64,000 nt of DNA, from the NCBI GenBank assembly GCA_002396085.1, contig DGWI01000028.1:1176-65175 (forward strand). The letters run 5' to 3'. This document shows, one piece after another, positions 1-7,332 of this stretch. Both the position numbers and the translations under genes were made by a program. The stretch comes from Porphyromonadaceae bacterium UBA4262 (GTDB lineage: Bacteria; Bacteroidota; Bacteroidia; Bacteroidales; Muribaculaceae). Position 1 is the stretch's first letter. Each line of letters begins with the position of its first letter. The notes under the pieces are model-generated. The model made no database searches, was not told the origin of the DNA, and saw only the letters and a list, made by a program, of their open reading frames with translations.

Positions 1-98
1 GCATGCACTACATCAAGATTCTGCCGGGCGACCGCGTCAAGGTGGAGATGTCGCCCTACGACTTGTCGAAGGGACGTATTTCGTTCAGATATAAGTAA
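1..98 (+). CDS. infA: Translation initiation factor IF-1, C-terminal part (5' cut by window edge)
   Basis: Only the last 31 codons are present, ending in TAA at 96-98. The visible peptide carries the end of the S1/OB fold: HYIKILPGDRVKVEMSPYDL followed by KGRISFRYK, the usual IF-1 ending. IF-1 sits in the A site of the 30S subunit during initiation. It lies directly before rpmJ and the alpha operon, its normal place in Bacteroidetes. The N-terminus is outside the window. Confidence 0.95.
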   Translation, partial: MHYIKILPGDRVKVEMSPYDLSKGRISFRYK

Positions 99-136
99 CA
101 AACACAACTATTCTTTCATTTAACATACTCATAACT

Positions 137-253
137 ATGAAAGTAAGAGCATCTATCAAGAAGCGCACCCCCGACTGCAAGATCGTTCGTCGCAAGGGTC
201 GTCTTTATGTGATTAACAAGAAAAACCCTAAGTTTAAGATGCGTCAGGGTTGA
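137..253 (+). CDS. rpmJ: 50S ribosomal protein L36 (38 aa)
   Basis: A 38-codon gene from ATG 137 to TGA 251-253, beginning MKVRASIKKRTPDCKIVRRK. Length, start and the position between infA and rpsM identify L36, a small large-subunit protein. Zinc-binding L36 has a CCCH ligand set; here a single Cys (Cys14) remains, so this is the zinc-independent (C-minus) form, and the tail is Lys/Asn rich. The stop region overlaps the -33 element of the promoter that serves rpsM. Confidence 0.96.
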   Translation: MKVRASIKKRTPDCKIVRRKGRLYVINKKNPKFKMRQG

Positions 254-279
254 TATTCCGATTTTTTTCACTAATTTTG
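249..279 (+). promoter_or_regulatory. Bacteroidetes-type promoter before rpsM
   Basis: GTTG at 249-252, a 19-nt spacer, then TAATTTTG at 272-279. This matches the TTTG-N19-TAnnTTTG consensus of the primary sigma factor in Bacteroidetes. The start site would fall about 15-20 nt before the rpsM ATG. It suggests that rpsM onwards can be transcribed apart from infA-rpmJ. Confidence 0.65.
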
Positions 280-302
280 CACAAAATTTTTTCTAACAGA
301 AT

Positions 303-683
303 ATGGCAATTCGTATAGTGGGCGTTGACTTGCCCCAAAACAAGCGCGGCGTGATCGCTTTGACCTACATCTTCGGTATCGGTCGCAGCTCGGCCGCTAA
401 GATTCTCGAGAAGGCTGGAGTCAGCGAGGATACTAAGGTCAAGGACTGGACCGACGCTGAGGCTGCCAAGGTTCGTGAGGTCATCACCGAGGACTACAAG
501 GTCGAGGGTGACCTGCGCAGTGAGGTGCAGATGAACATCAAGCGACTGATGGACATCGGTTGCTATCGTGGCATCCGTCATCGCAATGGTCTGCCTGTGC
601 GCGGGCAGAGCACTAAGAACAATGCTCGTACCCGCAAGGGACGCAAGAAAACCGTCGCAAACAAGAAAAAAGCTACTAAATAA
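303..683 (+). CDS. rpsM: 30S ribosomal protein S13
   Basis: 126 aa, the usual S13 length. S13 lies in the head of the small subunit and contacts 16S rRNA, the P-site tRNA and the L5 bridge. The N-terminal MAIRIVGVDLPQNKR, the helix-two-turn-helix core, the RHRNGLPVRGQ segment and the very basic tail (TRKGRKKT) are diagnostic. The ATG at 303 follows an A/T-rich leader. rpsK starts 9 nt after its stop, in the standard alpha-operon order. Confidence 0.98.
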   Translation: MAIRIVGVDLPQNKRGVIALTYIFGIGRSSAAKILEKAGVSEDTKVKDWTDAEAAKVREVITEDYKVEGDLRSEVQMNIKRLMDIGCYRGIRHRNGLPVRGQSTKNNARTRKGRKKTVANKKKATK

Positions 684-692
684 TATTAAAGT

Positions 693-1082
693 ATGGCAAA
701 AAAGACAGTCGCAGCAAAGAAGAGAGTGGTCAAGGTTGACGGCGTAGGTCAACTCCACGTGCATTCTTCTTTCAACAACATCATTGTGTGTCTCACCAAC
801 GGTGAGGGACAAGTTATCTCATGGTCGTCGGCAGGCAAGATGGGCTTCCGCGGGAGCAAAAAGAACACTCCCTACGCTGCTCAGATGGCTGCTCAAGATT
901 GTGCAAAGGTCGCCTATGACCTGGGTCTGCGCAAGGTGAAGGCCTATGTCAAAGGACCGGGTAATGGTCGTGAATCGGCAATCCGCACCATCCATGGTGC
1001 TGGCATCAGTGTTATCGAGATCATCGATGTCACTCCGCTGCCCCACAATGGTTGCCGTCCTCCCAAGCGTCGTCGTGTCTGA
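693..1082 (+). CDS. rpsK: 30S ribosomal protein S11
   Basis: 129 aa, typical of S11, which lies on the platform of the 30S subunit near the mRNA exit. Visible features are the lysine-rich N-terminus, the conserved HVHSSFNNIIV segment, GSKKNTPYAAQ, and the C-terminal DVTPLPHNGCRPPKRRRV. It follows rpsM by 9 nt. A 160-nt gap with a structured leader separates it from rpsD, unlike the tight spacing elsewhere in this operon. Confidence 0.98.
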   Translation: MAKKTVAAKKRVVKVDGVGQLHVHSSFNNIIVCLTNGEGQVISWSSAGKMGFRGSKKNTPYAAQMAAQDCAKVAYDLGLRKVKAYVKGPGNGRESAIRTIHGAGISVIEIIDVTPLPHNGCRPPKRRRV

Positions 1083-1147
1083 TCGTCACTTTTCGACATT
1101 TGGTTTATAACTTCTTTTTTATATTTTTTATTTTCAAGCGAATTACG

Positions 1148-1205
1148 CACAGTGAATTAGATTGCATCTTTTACACGACCTCTCTGCAATCGCGGCTGCA
1201 CTGTG
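1148..1205 (+). promoter_or_regulatory. Nested stem-loop leader upstream of rpsD
   Basis: Two exact 7-bp helices are nested: CACAGTG (1148-1154) with CACTGTG (1199-1205), and inside it GATTGCA (1160-1166) with TGCAATC (1185-1191). The element lies in the 160-nt gap, 38 nt before the rpsD start. S4 represses its own operon through a structured mRNA leader in other bacteria, so an S4-binding element is a reasonable inference. Nothing in the sequence proves binding. Confidence 0.45.
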
Positions 1206-1242
1206 ATGATTCTGTATCACATCTTTAATAATTTTAGAAAAA

Positions 1243-1851
1243 ATGGCTAGATATACCGGTCCAAAAACTAAAATCGCTCGTAAGTTGGGTGAGCCTATCT
1301 TTGGCGAAGACAAGGTGCTCGCAAAGAAGAACTATCCCCCCGGCCAGCACGGGCAGAACAGAAGAAGAAAACAGTCTGAGTATGGCACTCAACTTCGTGA
1401 GAAGCAGAAAGCCAAATACACTTACGGCGTGCTTGAGCGTCAGTTCCGCAACCTCTTCAAGAAGGCTTCTTCGATGAAGGGTGTCACTGGTGAGGTGTTG
1501 CTGCAACTGCTCGAGCAGCGTCTCGACAACGTTGTCTTCCGTCTGGGTATTGCTCCCACTCGTGCTGCTGCACGTCAGTTGGTGCTCCATCGCCACATCG
1601 TCGTCGACGGTGGCGTGGTCAACATCCCGTCTTATCGTGTCGATCCCGGCCAGGTGGTTGCTGTTCGTGAGAAGAGCAAGTCGCTCGAGGTCATCCAAGA
1701 CGCTCTTGCTGGTTTCAACCACAGCAAGTATCCTTGGATTGAGTGGGACGAGAACGTCAAGGGCGGCAAGCTGCTGCACCTTCCCCAGCGCGAGGATATC
1801 CCCGAAAACATCAAGGAGCAGTTGATCGTCGAGTTGTATTCAAAACAGTAA
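1243..1851 (+). CDS. rpsD: 30S ribosomal protein S4
   Basis: 202 aa. S4 is a primary 16S rRNA-binding protein that starts 30S assembly. The N-terminus MARYTGPKTKIARKLGEPIF, the PPGQHGQ motif and the S4 RNA-binding domain (about residues 93-155, including LEQRLDNVVFRLG and the RQLVLHRHIVVDG strand) are clear. Translation begins at ATG 1243 after an A-rich stretch. rpoA follows after 12 nt. In many bacteria S4 is the feedback repressor of this operon, which fits the structured leader just upstream. Confidence 0.98.
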   Translation: MARYTGPKTKIARKLGEPIFGEDKVLAKKNYPPGQHGQNRRRKQSEYGTQLREKQKAKYTYGVLERQFRNLFKKASSMKGVTGEVLLQLLEQRLDNVVFRLGIAPTRAAARQLVLHRHIVVDGGVVNIPSYRVDPGQVVAVREKSKSLEVIQDALAGFNHSKYPWIEWDENVKGGKLLHLPQREDIPENIKEQLIVELYSKQ

Positions 1852-1863
1852 AAAATAACATCC

Positions 1864-2856
1864 ATGGCTATTTTAGCATTTCAGAAACCCGACAAGGTGT
1901 TGATGCTCGATTCGACAAACACCTTCGGAAAGTTCGAGTTCCGACCGCTGGAACCGGGCTACGGTGTGACCGTTGGGAACGCCCTGCGCCGAATCCTGCT
2001 CTCGGGTCTCGAGGGATATGCCATCTGCAACATCCGCATCGACGGCGTGCAGCATGAGTTCGCAACAATCCCAGGCGTGAAGGAGGACGTTACCAATGTC
2101 ATCCTCAACCTGAAGAAGGTGCGACTCAAACGCATCGTTGAGGACACCGAGTCAGAGAAGGCTACTGTCAAGGTTTCGGGCCAGGATGTTTTCAAGGCTG
2201 GTGATATCGGTAACGTGCTCAGTGGGTTTGAGGTTTTGAACCCCGAACTCGTAATTTGCCACGTTGACCCCACCACTGGCTTCCAAATCGAACTTTCCAT
2301 TAACAAGGGACGTGGTTATGTGCCGGCTGAGGAGAATCAGTCGCCCAACGACCCCATCGATGTCATTGCTATCGACTCGATCTATACGCCCATCATTAAT
2401 GTCAAGTATGATATCGAGAACTATCGTGTCGAGCAGAAGACCGACTACGAGAAACTCGTGCTCGAAATCACTACCGACGGCTCTATCCATCCCAAGGAGG
2501 CTCTCAAAGAGGCTGCAAAGATCCTCATCCAGCACTTTATGCTCTTCTCGGACGAGAAAATCGCTCTCGACACCACCGAGACTGACACCAACGAAGAGTT
2601 TGACGAGGAAGTGCTCCACATGCGCCAGCAACTCAAGCAGAAACTGGTCGACATGGACCTCTCGGTGCGTGCACTCAACTGCCTCAAGTCGGCTGAGGTC
2701 GAGACATTGGGCGAACTCGTGGTCTATAACAAGACCGACTTGCTCAAGTTCCGCAACTTTGGCAAGAAGTCGCTCAGCGAACTCGAAGAACTGCTGGCCA
2801 ACCTCGGACTGTCGTTCGGCATGGATATTTCAAAGTATAAACTAGATAAAGACTGA
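1864..2856 (+). CDS. rpoA: DNA-directed RNA polymerase subunit alpha
   Basis: 330 aa, full length. The N-terminal assembly domain shows KFEFRPLEPGYGVTVGNALR followed by RILLSGLEGYAI, the dimerisation and beta/beta' contact region. After an acidic linker (around residues 235-255) comes the C-terminal DNA- and activator-binding domain with the helix-hairpin-helix segment VETLGELVVYNKTDLLKFRN and FGKKSLSELEELL. It lies between rpsD (12 nt) and rplQ (9 nt), the canonical arrangement. Confidence 0.98.
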   Translation: MAILAFQKPDKVLMLDSTNTFGKFEFRPLEPGYGVTVGNALRRILLSGLEGYAICNIRIDGVQHEFATIPGVKEDVTNVILNLKKVRLKRIVEDTESEKATVKVSGQDVFKAGDIGNVLSGFEVLNPELVICHVDPTTGFQIELSINKGRGYVPAEENQSPNDPIDVIAIDSIYTPIINVKYDIENYRVEQKTDYEKLVLEITTDGSIHPKEALKEAAKILIQHFMLFSDEKIALDTTETDTNEEFDEEVLHMRQQLKQKLVDMDLSVRALNCLKSAEVETLGELVVYNKTDLLKFRNFGKKSLSELEELLANLGLSFGMDISKYKLDKD

Positions 2857-2865
2857 TAAACAACG

Positions 2866-3405
2866 ATGAGACATAATAAAAAATTCAATCACTTAAGCCG
2901 TAAGAAAGCCCATCGTGACGCGCTGCTCTCTAACATGACCATCTCGCTCATCGAGCACAAGCGCATCATCACCACCCTGGCTAAGGCCAAGGCATTGCGC
3001 GGCTATGCCGAGCACATCATCAATATTGCTCAGCGCGGCATCAAGGCTGACGCTCAGTTGGCCGAGGGCTGGAACAATGAGAATAAGCCCGCACCCAAGG
3101 ATCAGGCTTCGCGCCGCCTGGTATTCAGTTATCTCCAGAGCAAGCGTGCCGTTACCGAACTCTTCGGAGTTGTTGCTCCTAAGGTTGGTGACCGTCCCGG
3201 TGGTTACACCCGCATTCTCAAACTCGGCAACCGTCTGGGTGACAACGCTAAGACTTGCTTCATCGAGCTCGTTGACTTCAATGAGGCTCTGCTTGAGGCT
3301 AAGGCTCAGGAGGCTGGTGCAGCCAAGAAGGCTACCCGTCGCACTCGTCGCTCAAGCAAGAAGGCTGCTCCTGCAGCCGAAGAGGCTCCCAAGGCAGAAG
3401 AGTAA
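2866..3405 (+). CDS. rplQ: 50S ribosomal protein L17
   Basis: 179 aa. The L17 core (MRHNKKFNHLSRKKAHRDAL, then TTLAKAKALRGYAEHIIN and the GGYTRILKLGNRLGDNA segment) spans about 125 residues. It is followed by a low-complexity tail rich in Ala, Lys and Glu (about residues 145-179), a common extension in Bacteroidetes L17. L17 lies near the peptide exit tunnel. It is the last gene of the alpha operon and is followed by a terminator hairpin. Confidence 0.98.
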   Translation: MRHNKKFNHLSRKKAHRDALLSNMTISLIEHKRIITTLAKAKALRGYAEHIINIAQRGIKADAQLAEGWNNENKPAPKDQASRRLVFSYLQSKRAVTELFGVVAPKVGDRPGGYTRILKLGNRLGDNAKTCFIELVDFNEALLEAKAQEAGAAKKATRRTRRSSKKAAPAAEEAPKAEE

Positions 3406-3441
3406 CCTGATAAAGGTGGCTGAAAACGTTTTTCAATACTT

Positions 3442-3476
3442 ACAAGCTCCGACCATTGTGGCCGGGGCTTGTTTTA
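3442..3476 (+). terminator. Terminator of the alpha operon
   Basis: ACAAGCTCCG at 3442-3451 pairs with CGGGGCTTGT at 3463-3472 (one G-T pair), with an 11-nt loop and TTT after the stem. It lies 36 nt after the rplQ stop and before the convergent BspA-like gene. Confidence 0.75.
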
Positions 3477-3493
3477 TGTATTTGTAGTTGTGC

Positions 3494-4897
3494 CTAGTAC
3501 TGAAGCGTACCGCTATATTCCTTGATGTTCTTGAAGTCCTTCCACTGGCTTGCTGTCTTGTAGTGTTGTGCTGTGCCTGTGGGCACCGCTAGTATGCAGG
3601 ACGATAGATCAATCTCGTCAAACACATCCTTGCCCATCTTGACTTGTGACACGTCCTGAATCTTGCAGATAATTGCTTTAACCTCATCCAGCCCCTTGAA
3701 AGCCCAGGTGCCGATCGATGTTACACCACTACCTATCATGACATTCTTGATGTGATCGTCGTGCAGAAATGCATGGTCGCTGATTGTTGTCACCGAGTTG
3801 GGGATGATGACTGTCTCCAGGCTGTCGCAACCCACAAAGGCGTAGGAACCGATGGTTGTCACCGAATTGGGGAGCGATAGATCCTTGATGCTCTTGCAGT
3901 AGAAGTAGGCATGGTCTTCAATCACTGTTACCGATGCGGGGATGTCGGCACTCTTCAAGCCATAGCAGCCACGGAACGCTTCGGAACCGATCGTAGTCAC
4001 CGTGGCGGGAATTCTACTCGCTTCACAACCGACCACTAACTTGTTACTGGCAGTCTCGATGATGGCGTTGCAGTTGTCTCGTGAATCGTATGTCTTGTTG
4101 CTTGGGTCAACGGTGAGTGCGGTCAATTCATGGCAATTGCAGAATGCACCAGTGCCGATGCTGCTCACCTTAGCCGGAATGTTAACCGACGTCAATGCGA
4201 CACATTCGTTGAATGCCTGTGCTCCTATCTCAGTCAGCGACGATGGCAGGTTGATTGAGCCCAGTTTGGAACAGATGCTGAAAGCCGCTTCTCCGATAAC
4301 CTTGACCCCCTTGCCCAGAGTCGCAGTCTCCATCCAGCGATTGGCACTGAATGCTGCCTTGCCAATTTCGGTCACTGAATTAGGGATGGCGATAGACTTC
4401 AAATGGCAATTGTTGAATGCCGACGCGCCGATGCGCTTGACCTTGCCTGGAATTATGATGTCTGTCAGGCTGCTCTCGGCAAACATATAGTCGCTAATCT
4501 CGGTCAATGCAGGTGGCAGGGTGACCGATTTCAGGCTGTAGCATTGGGTGAAGGCTCCTTGGCCGATTGTCTTGACCGATGCTGGGATGATGACCGATTT
4601 AAGTTCCGAGTTGCCGCTGAATGCATAGTCGCTAACGGCGGTGACGGTGTAGGTCTTGCCATTGTGGGTTACTTTAGATGGGACGGCTATGTTGCCCATA
4701 TAGCCTTTCTCGGTCGGAGCAGGAGCATCTAGGGCAAACATGATGGGAGTCTTGTAGGTGAAGGTCACGGTTGTGCCGTCTTCGTTCAGGTTGAAGAACA
4801 TGCCTTTCCCCTCAAAGTCGTAGCAGTTGGCAACTTGTGGCATGAGTGCTGTGATGAGCATAGCGATAAAGATTTTGGTGAAAAGTTTCATAATCAT
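3494..4897 (-). CDS. Secreted BspA-like leucine-rich repeat protein
   Basis: 467 aa. A hydrophobic signal peptide (about residues 1-25, ending near ANC) is followed by a short strand-rich domain and then about a dozen LRR_5/BspA repeats of 22-23 residues of the form AFxxCxxLxSVxIPxSVxxIG. BspA-type proteins are surface or secreted proteins that bind host or bacterial partners; no enzymatic site is visible. A second in-frame ATG at 4891 (MKLF) is an equally plausible start. The ending GTLQY has no recognisable type IX tail. It lies 24 nt downstream of the exonuclease gene on the same strand. Confidence 0.85.
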   Translation of the reverse strand: MIMKLFTKIFIAMLITALMPQVANCYDFEGKGMFFNLNEDGTTVTFTYKTPIMFALDAPAPTEKGYMGNIAVPSKVTHNGKTYTVTAVSDYAFSGNSELKSVIIPASVKTIGQGAFTQCYSLKSVTLPPALTEISDYMFAESSLTDIIIPGKVKRIGASAFNNCHLKSIAIPNSVTEIGKAAFSANRWMETATLGKGVKVIGEAAFSICSKLGSINLPSSLTEIGAQAFNECVALTSVNIPAKVSSIGTGAFCNCHELTALTVDPSNKTYDSRDNCNAIIETASNKLVVGCEASRIPATVTTIGSEAFRGCYGLKSADIPASVTVIEDHAYFYCKSIKDLSLPNSVTTIGSYAFVGCDSLETVIIPNSVTTISDHAFLHDDHIKNVMIGSGVTSIGTWAFKGLDEVKAIICKIQDVSQVKMGKDVFDEIDLSSCILAVPTGTAQHYKTASQWKDFKNIKEYSGTLQY

Positions 4898-4921
4898 ATA
4901 TAGTTTTGAGTAATTAGTATT

Positions 4922-5413
4922 TTACAAAATCTGGAGTGCGATGGCCGCGCAGGCGGCTGCATCCGACAGGGCATGGTGATGGTTGCGCATCTCATAGCCG
5001 CATGCTGCAGCCACGACATCCAGTTTGTGGCTGGGCAGACTGCGCATCTTGCGGCGTGATGCCTGCAGTGTGCAATAGAAGTGGTAGTCGGGATAGTCCA
5101 TCTGGTAGCAGCGGAACACAGCCTTAAGGCAACCCTCATCGAAAGCCTTGTTATGCGCCACCAGCGGCAGACCTTGAATCTTAGGGGCAACGCGTGCCCA
5201 CACGTCGGGGAAGAGTGGGGCAGTGTCGGTGTCATCTCGCGACAGACCATGCACCCGCTGGCACCAGTAGTTGTAGTAGTTCGGCTCGGGTTGGATCAGC
5301 GAGTAGAACGTGTCCACAACCCGGCCGCCGCGCACCACGACAACGCCCACCGAGCACACGCTGGTGCGCTCGCCGTTGGCCGTCTCAAAGTCTATCGCTG
5401 CAAAGTCAGTCAT
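4922..5413 (-). CDS. DnaQ-like 3'-5' exonuclease (DEDDh family)
   Basis: 163 aa. The first exonuclease motif is FAAIDFETANGER (Asp8, Glu10). A central Asp lies in the VAHNKAFDEG motif, and the last motif HHALSDAAACA gives the His-x4-Asp of DEDDh enzymes. Such proteins remove nucleotides from 3' ends; the short form without other domains resembles stand-alone proofreading or maintenance exonucleases rather than the full epsilon subunit. It starts at ATG 5413, 26 nt after the small zinc protein, and is probably co-transcribed with it. Confidence 0.85.
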   Translation of the reverse strand: MTDFAAIDFETANGERTSVCSVGVVVVRGGRVVDTFYSLIQPEPNYYNYWCQRVHGLSRDDTDTAPLFPDVWARVAPKIQGLPLVAHNKAFDEGCLKAVFRCYQMDYPDYHFYCTLQASRRKMRSLPSHKLDVVAAACGYEMRNHHHALSDAAACAAIALQIL

Positions 5414-5439
5414 CTCTTGGTTGAGTGTTTATTGATGTC

Positions 5440-5622
5440 TCAAGAAATATGCACATATTTCATCTGGCCGAATGCACACTGGCTGCATTTAAAGCCAGAG
5501 CCATACCTGCCCCGGTGCCTGCTCAAGCAAAACGGACAAACGCGATAGCCACACTTGTCACACACATACCAGTTAAAATCCTTGGGGTATTCTTTTCCAC
5601 AACATTGACACGGAATCAGCAT
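5440..5622 (-). CDS. Small zinc-ribbon-like protein (60 aa)
   Basis: 60 aa with four CxxC pairs: Cys5/Cys8, Cys21/Cys24, Cys29/Cys32 and Cys46/Cys49. The arrangement suggests two zinc sites in a rubredoxin-like or double-ribbon fold. No catalytic motif is visible. It starts with ATG at 5620-5622 and ends 26 nt before the exonuclease gene on the same strand, so the two are likely one transcript. A possible -7 box (TATATTTG on the minus strand, 5712-5719) lies about 90 nt upstream. The function is unknown; a nucleic-acid-binding role is only a guess from the neighbour. Confidence 0.7.
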   Translation of the reverse strand: MLIPCQCCGKEYPKDFNWYVCDKCGYRVCPFCLSRHRGRYGSGFKCSQCAFGQMKYVHIS

Positions 5623-5780
5623 AATCTATTGTTTTTATGTTCAACTTCTTTAACCACAAATATTTCTTAAATCTTGACCAAGAATGCTCAACGGCCTCAG
5701 GGTCCAGACTGCAAATATAGCAAAAAACTGGGACAATACACCACCCGAGCCAAAGAAATTGATGCGCCATCCCACAAAAA

Positions 5781-5804
5781 GGGCGGCACCCCTCAGTGCC
5801 GCCC
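5781..5804 (-). terminator. Rho-independent terminator (minus strand)
   Basis: GGGCGGCAC (5781-5789) pairs exactly with GTGCCGCCC (5796-5804) around a 6-nt loop. On the minus strand it is followed by TTTTT (5776-5780 complement). It ends the minus-strand cluster that begins with the radical SAM gene and separates it from the zinc protein and exonuclease genes. Confidence 0.85.
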
Positions 5805-5828
5805 CTCATCCTAATTGCTAAGTGGTGA

Positions 5829-5943
5829 CTAATTCCCTCCGTATCTTTCGATAATTCTTTGATGGGCTTTGTCGTAATCCTCTTTTTGTATGAGCAGTTA
5901 CTTGAATGGCCTCTACCCCTTCTTGATGATTAGCGCATTATAA
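5829..5943 (-). pseudogene. Frameshifted remnant of a small protein
   Basis: Three minus-strand frames each hold a protein-like piece in order: NALIIKKG, then VEAIQVTAHTK, then EDYDKAHQRIIERYGGN and a stop at 5829-5831. Joining them needs one shift near the GGGG run and one in the AAAAA run at about 5885. The joined piece reads as a coherent charged C-terminal helix. No family is recognised. It lies between the last gene of the accessory cluster and the terminator, and is most likely a decayed gene. Confidence 0.4.
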
Positions 5944-5960
5944 CAAGGAATGCAGGGAAT

Positions 5961-6437
5961 CTACTTGCCGAATATGCCAGCATTTTCTGCTTCAGTTAGG
6001 GCTTGTTCTATTTTGTCAAAATCAATTATGGCATTTTTGCGGGCTTTAAATCCGGCTATTTCAAGGGTGGCTATAATAGCAATCGCTCCGATAACGCCCA
6101 AAATCACGCTTCCAGTAGCTTTTAAATGCAAAAATAGAATATTTATTAGCGTAAAAATGATTATGCCATTTCCAGTAAGAAGATAGACATAGCCTTTAAA
6201 GTCATGTGCAACTTCAATTGAGTGCTTATTGTCTCTGCTCTCGATAAAGTAGTACAATCTGCAAGCTCCAACGAGCCAGGGTGTTGTGATGCATGTTAGG
6301 CCATCTCCGGTCTCATCAATGGCACGTCCCTCGCCTATGCTGTCTGTGATGACTGAATGAATTCTCTCTTGCGCTTCATCTACAGACAAGCCTCGCGAGG
6401 TTACTGTTTTTAGATGTTCAAATTTTAGTTTAGCCAT
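5961..6437 (-). CDS. Small membrane protein of the radical SAM cluster
   Basis: 158 aa from ATG 6437 (MAKLKFEHLKTV). The frame stays open upstream to a TTG at 6527 that touches the preceding stop, which would give 188 aa. The first half is soluble with a mixed strand pattern (about residues 1-90); the second half has two adjacent transmembrane helices (GIIIFTLINILFLHL and SVILGVIGAIAIIATLEIAG) and a charged cytoplasmic tail. No known family is recognised. It is the last intact gene of the minus-strand cluster and is probably co-transcribed with the proline-motif membrane protein before it. Confidence 0.65.
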   Translation of the reverse strand: MAKLKFEHLKTVTSRGLSVDEAQERIHSVITDSIGEGRAIDETGDGLTCITTPWLVGACRLYYFIESRDNKHSIEVAHDFKGYVYLLTGNGIIIFTLINILFLHLKATGSVILGVIGAIAIIATLEIAGFKARKNAIIDFDKIEQALTEAENAGIFGK

Positions 6438-6530
6438 AAACTTCGTTGTTAGTGAAGATTTGATTGAACGCCAAATCAAATCCTCAGTTAGTATTCTTCG
6501 CGCGTTCACTTGGTATTTGTCAATCAATCC

Positions 6531-7325
6531 TTACTTGAAAATCATTTGGAAGATAAATACTACAGCCATGATAGCTATGATTATAAAAACTATTTTTCGC
6601 CAGAGCGCAAATCCCCTCAATGTTCTCTCGTAACTCCAACGAATAATTTTGTACAACTGAGAATCTGCATCTTCTATATCGAATATATCAGCAATGGAAT
6701 TACAGATTAGGCCGATTAACAAGAAAACAGGGAAGCCAATTAGAAGATAAGCATAATATAAGATAACCCAGACTATGCCATAATCATCATCTTTTTGTGC
6801 CTGAGCCTGTTGAGGGGTACTGGTGCGATGTGATGATTGAGTCGAGGTTCTGTTTCTACTTTTCTTTGGAGTGCTAGCACTTTTTGTTGTCCTTGATGCA
6901 GATGTTCTTGAAGCTGCTTTTTGAGCTTTTTGGGGACCTTGGCTTCCTTTTGTCTCTGGTGAACCGCTACCTTCGGTTCGGGGTGGTTCTGCCACCGAAC
7001 TGGTTGCGTCGTCCTTGTTGTCAGTTGCCGCTTCATTCATTGACTTCTCATTCAGTCCCAGTGCTTTTTGAGCATCAGCATAGAAATTACTACGCTGAAT
7101 GTGAGTGATTCTTGGAGCGGGTGGTATCCCAGACCGTCTTGTATCTTCTTTTGGTGGCAGCGGTATTCCAGATTGGCCTGTGTCGCTTGCTGCGCGGTAA
7201 ATATAGGCCAATTCGTCATCATCATCGATTGGGGGCAGCGGCAGTCCAGAGCGGCCTCTGCGGATCCGTGGGCTCGGACCGCTATTTTCGGGGTCAAGTT
7301 GGTTTTCAAAATCTTTTTCGCTCAT
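6531..7325 (-). CDS. Membrane protein with repeated SG(I/L)P motifs
   Basis: 264 aa. The N-terminal 160 residues are hydrophilic and probably disordered. They contain three copies of a short motif (SGLPLPP, SGIPLPP, SGIPPAP), each preceded by Arg or Gln-rich segments, then a Ser/Thr/Lys/Gln-rich linker. The C-terminus has a long hydrophobic stretch with two helices (about residues 180-210) and a final helix (about 240-262). The layout suggests a membrane-anchored scaffold whose tail is read by a partner through the repeats; that is inference. It starts 7 nt after the SelO-like gene ends, so translation is likely coupled. No family is recognised. Confidence 0.65.
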   Translation of the reverse strand: MSEKDFENQLDPENSGPSPRIRRGRSGLPLPPIDDDDELAYIYRAASDTGQSGIPLPPKEDTRRSGIPPAPRITHIQRSNFYADAQKALGLNEKSMNEAATDNKDDATSSVAEPPRTEGSGSPETKGSQGPQKAQKAASRTSASRTTKSASTPKKSRNRTSTQSSHRTSTPQQAQAQKDDDYGIVWVILYYAYLLIGFPVFLLIGLICNSIADIFDIEDADSQLYKIIRWSYERTLRGFALWRKIVFIIIAIMAVVFIFQMIFK

Positions 7326-7332
7326 TGTCTTG

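Noticed and set aside
5573..5809. 78-aa minus-strand frame overlapping the zinc protein
   Set aside because: It runs across the terminator at 5781-5804 and overlaps the better supported zinc-protein gene.
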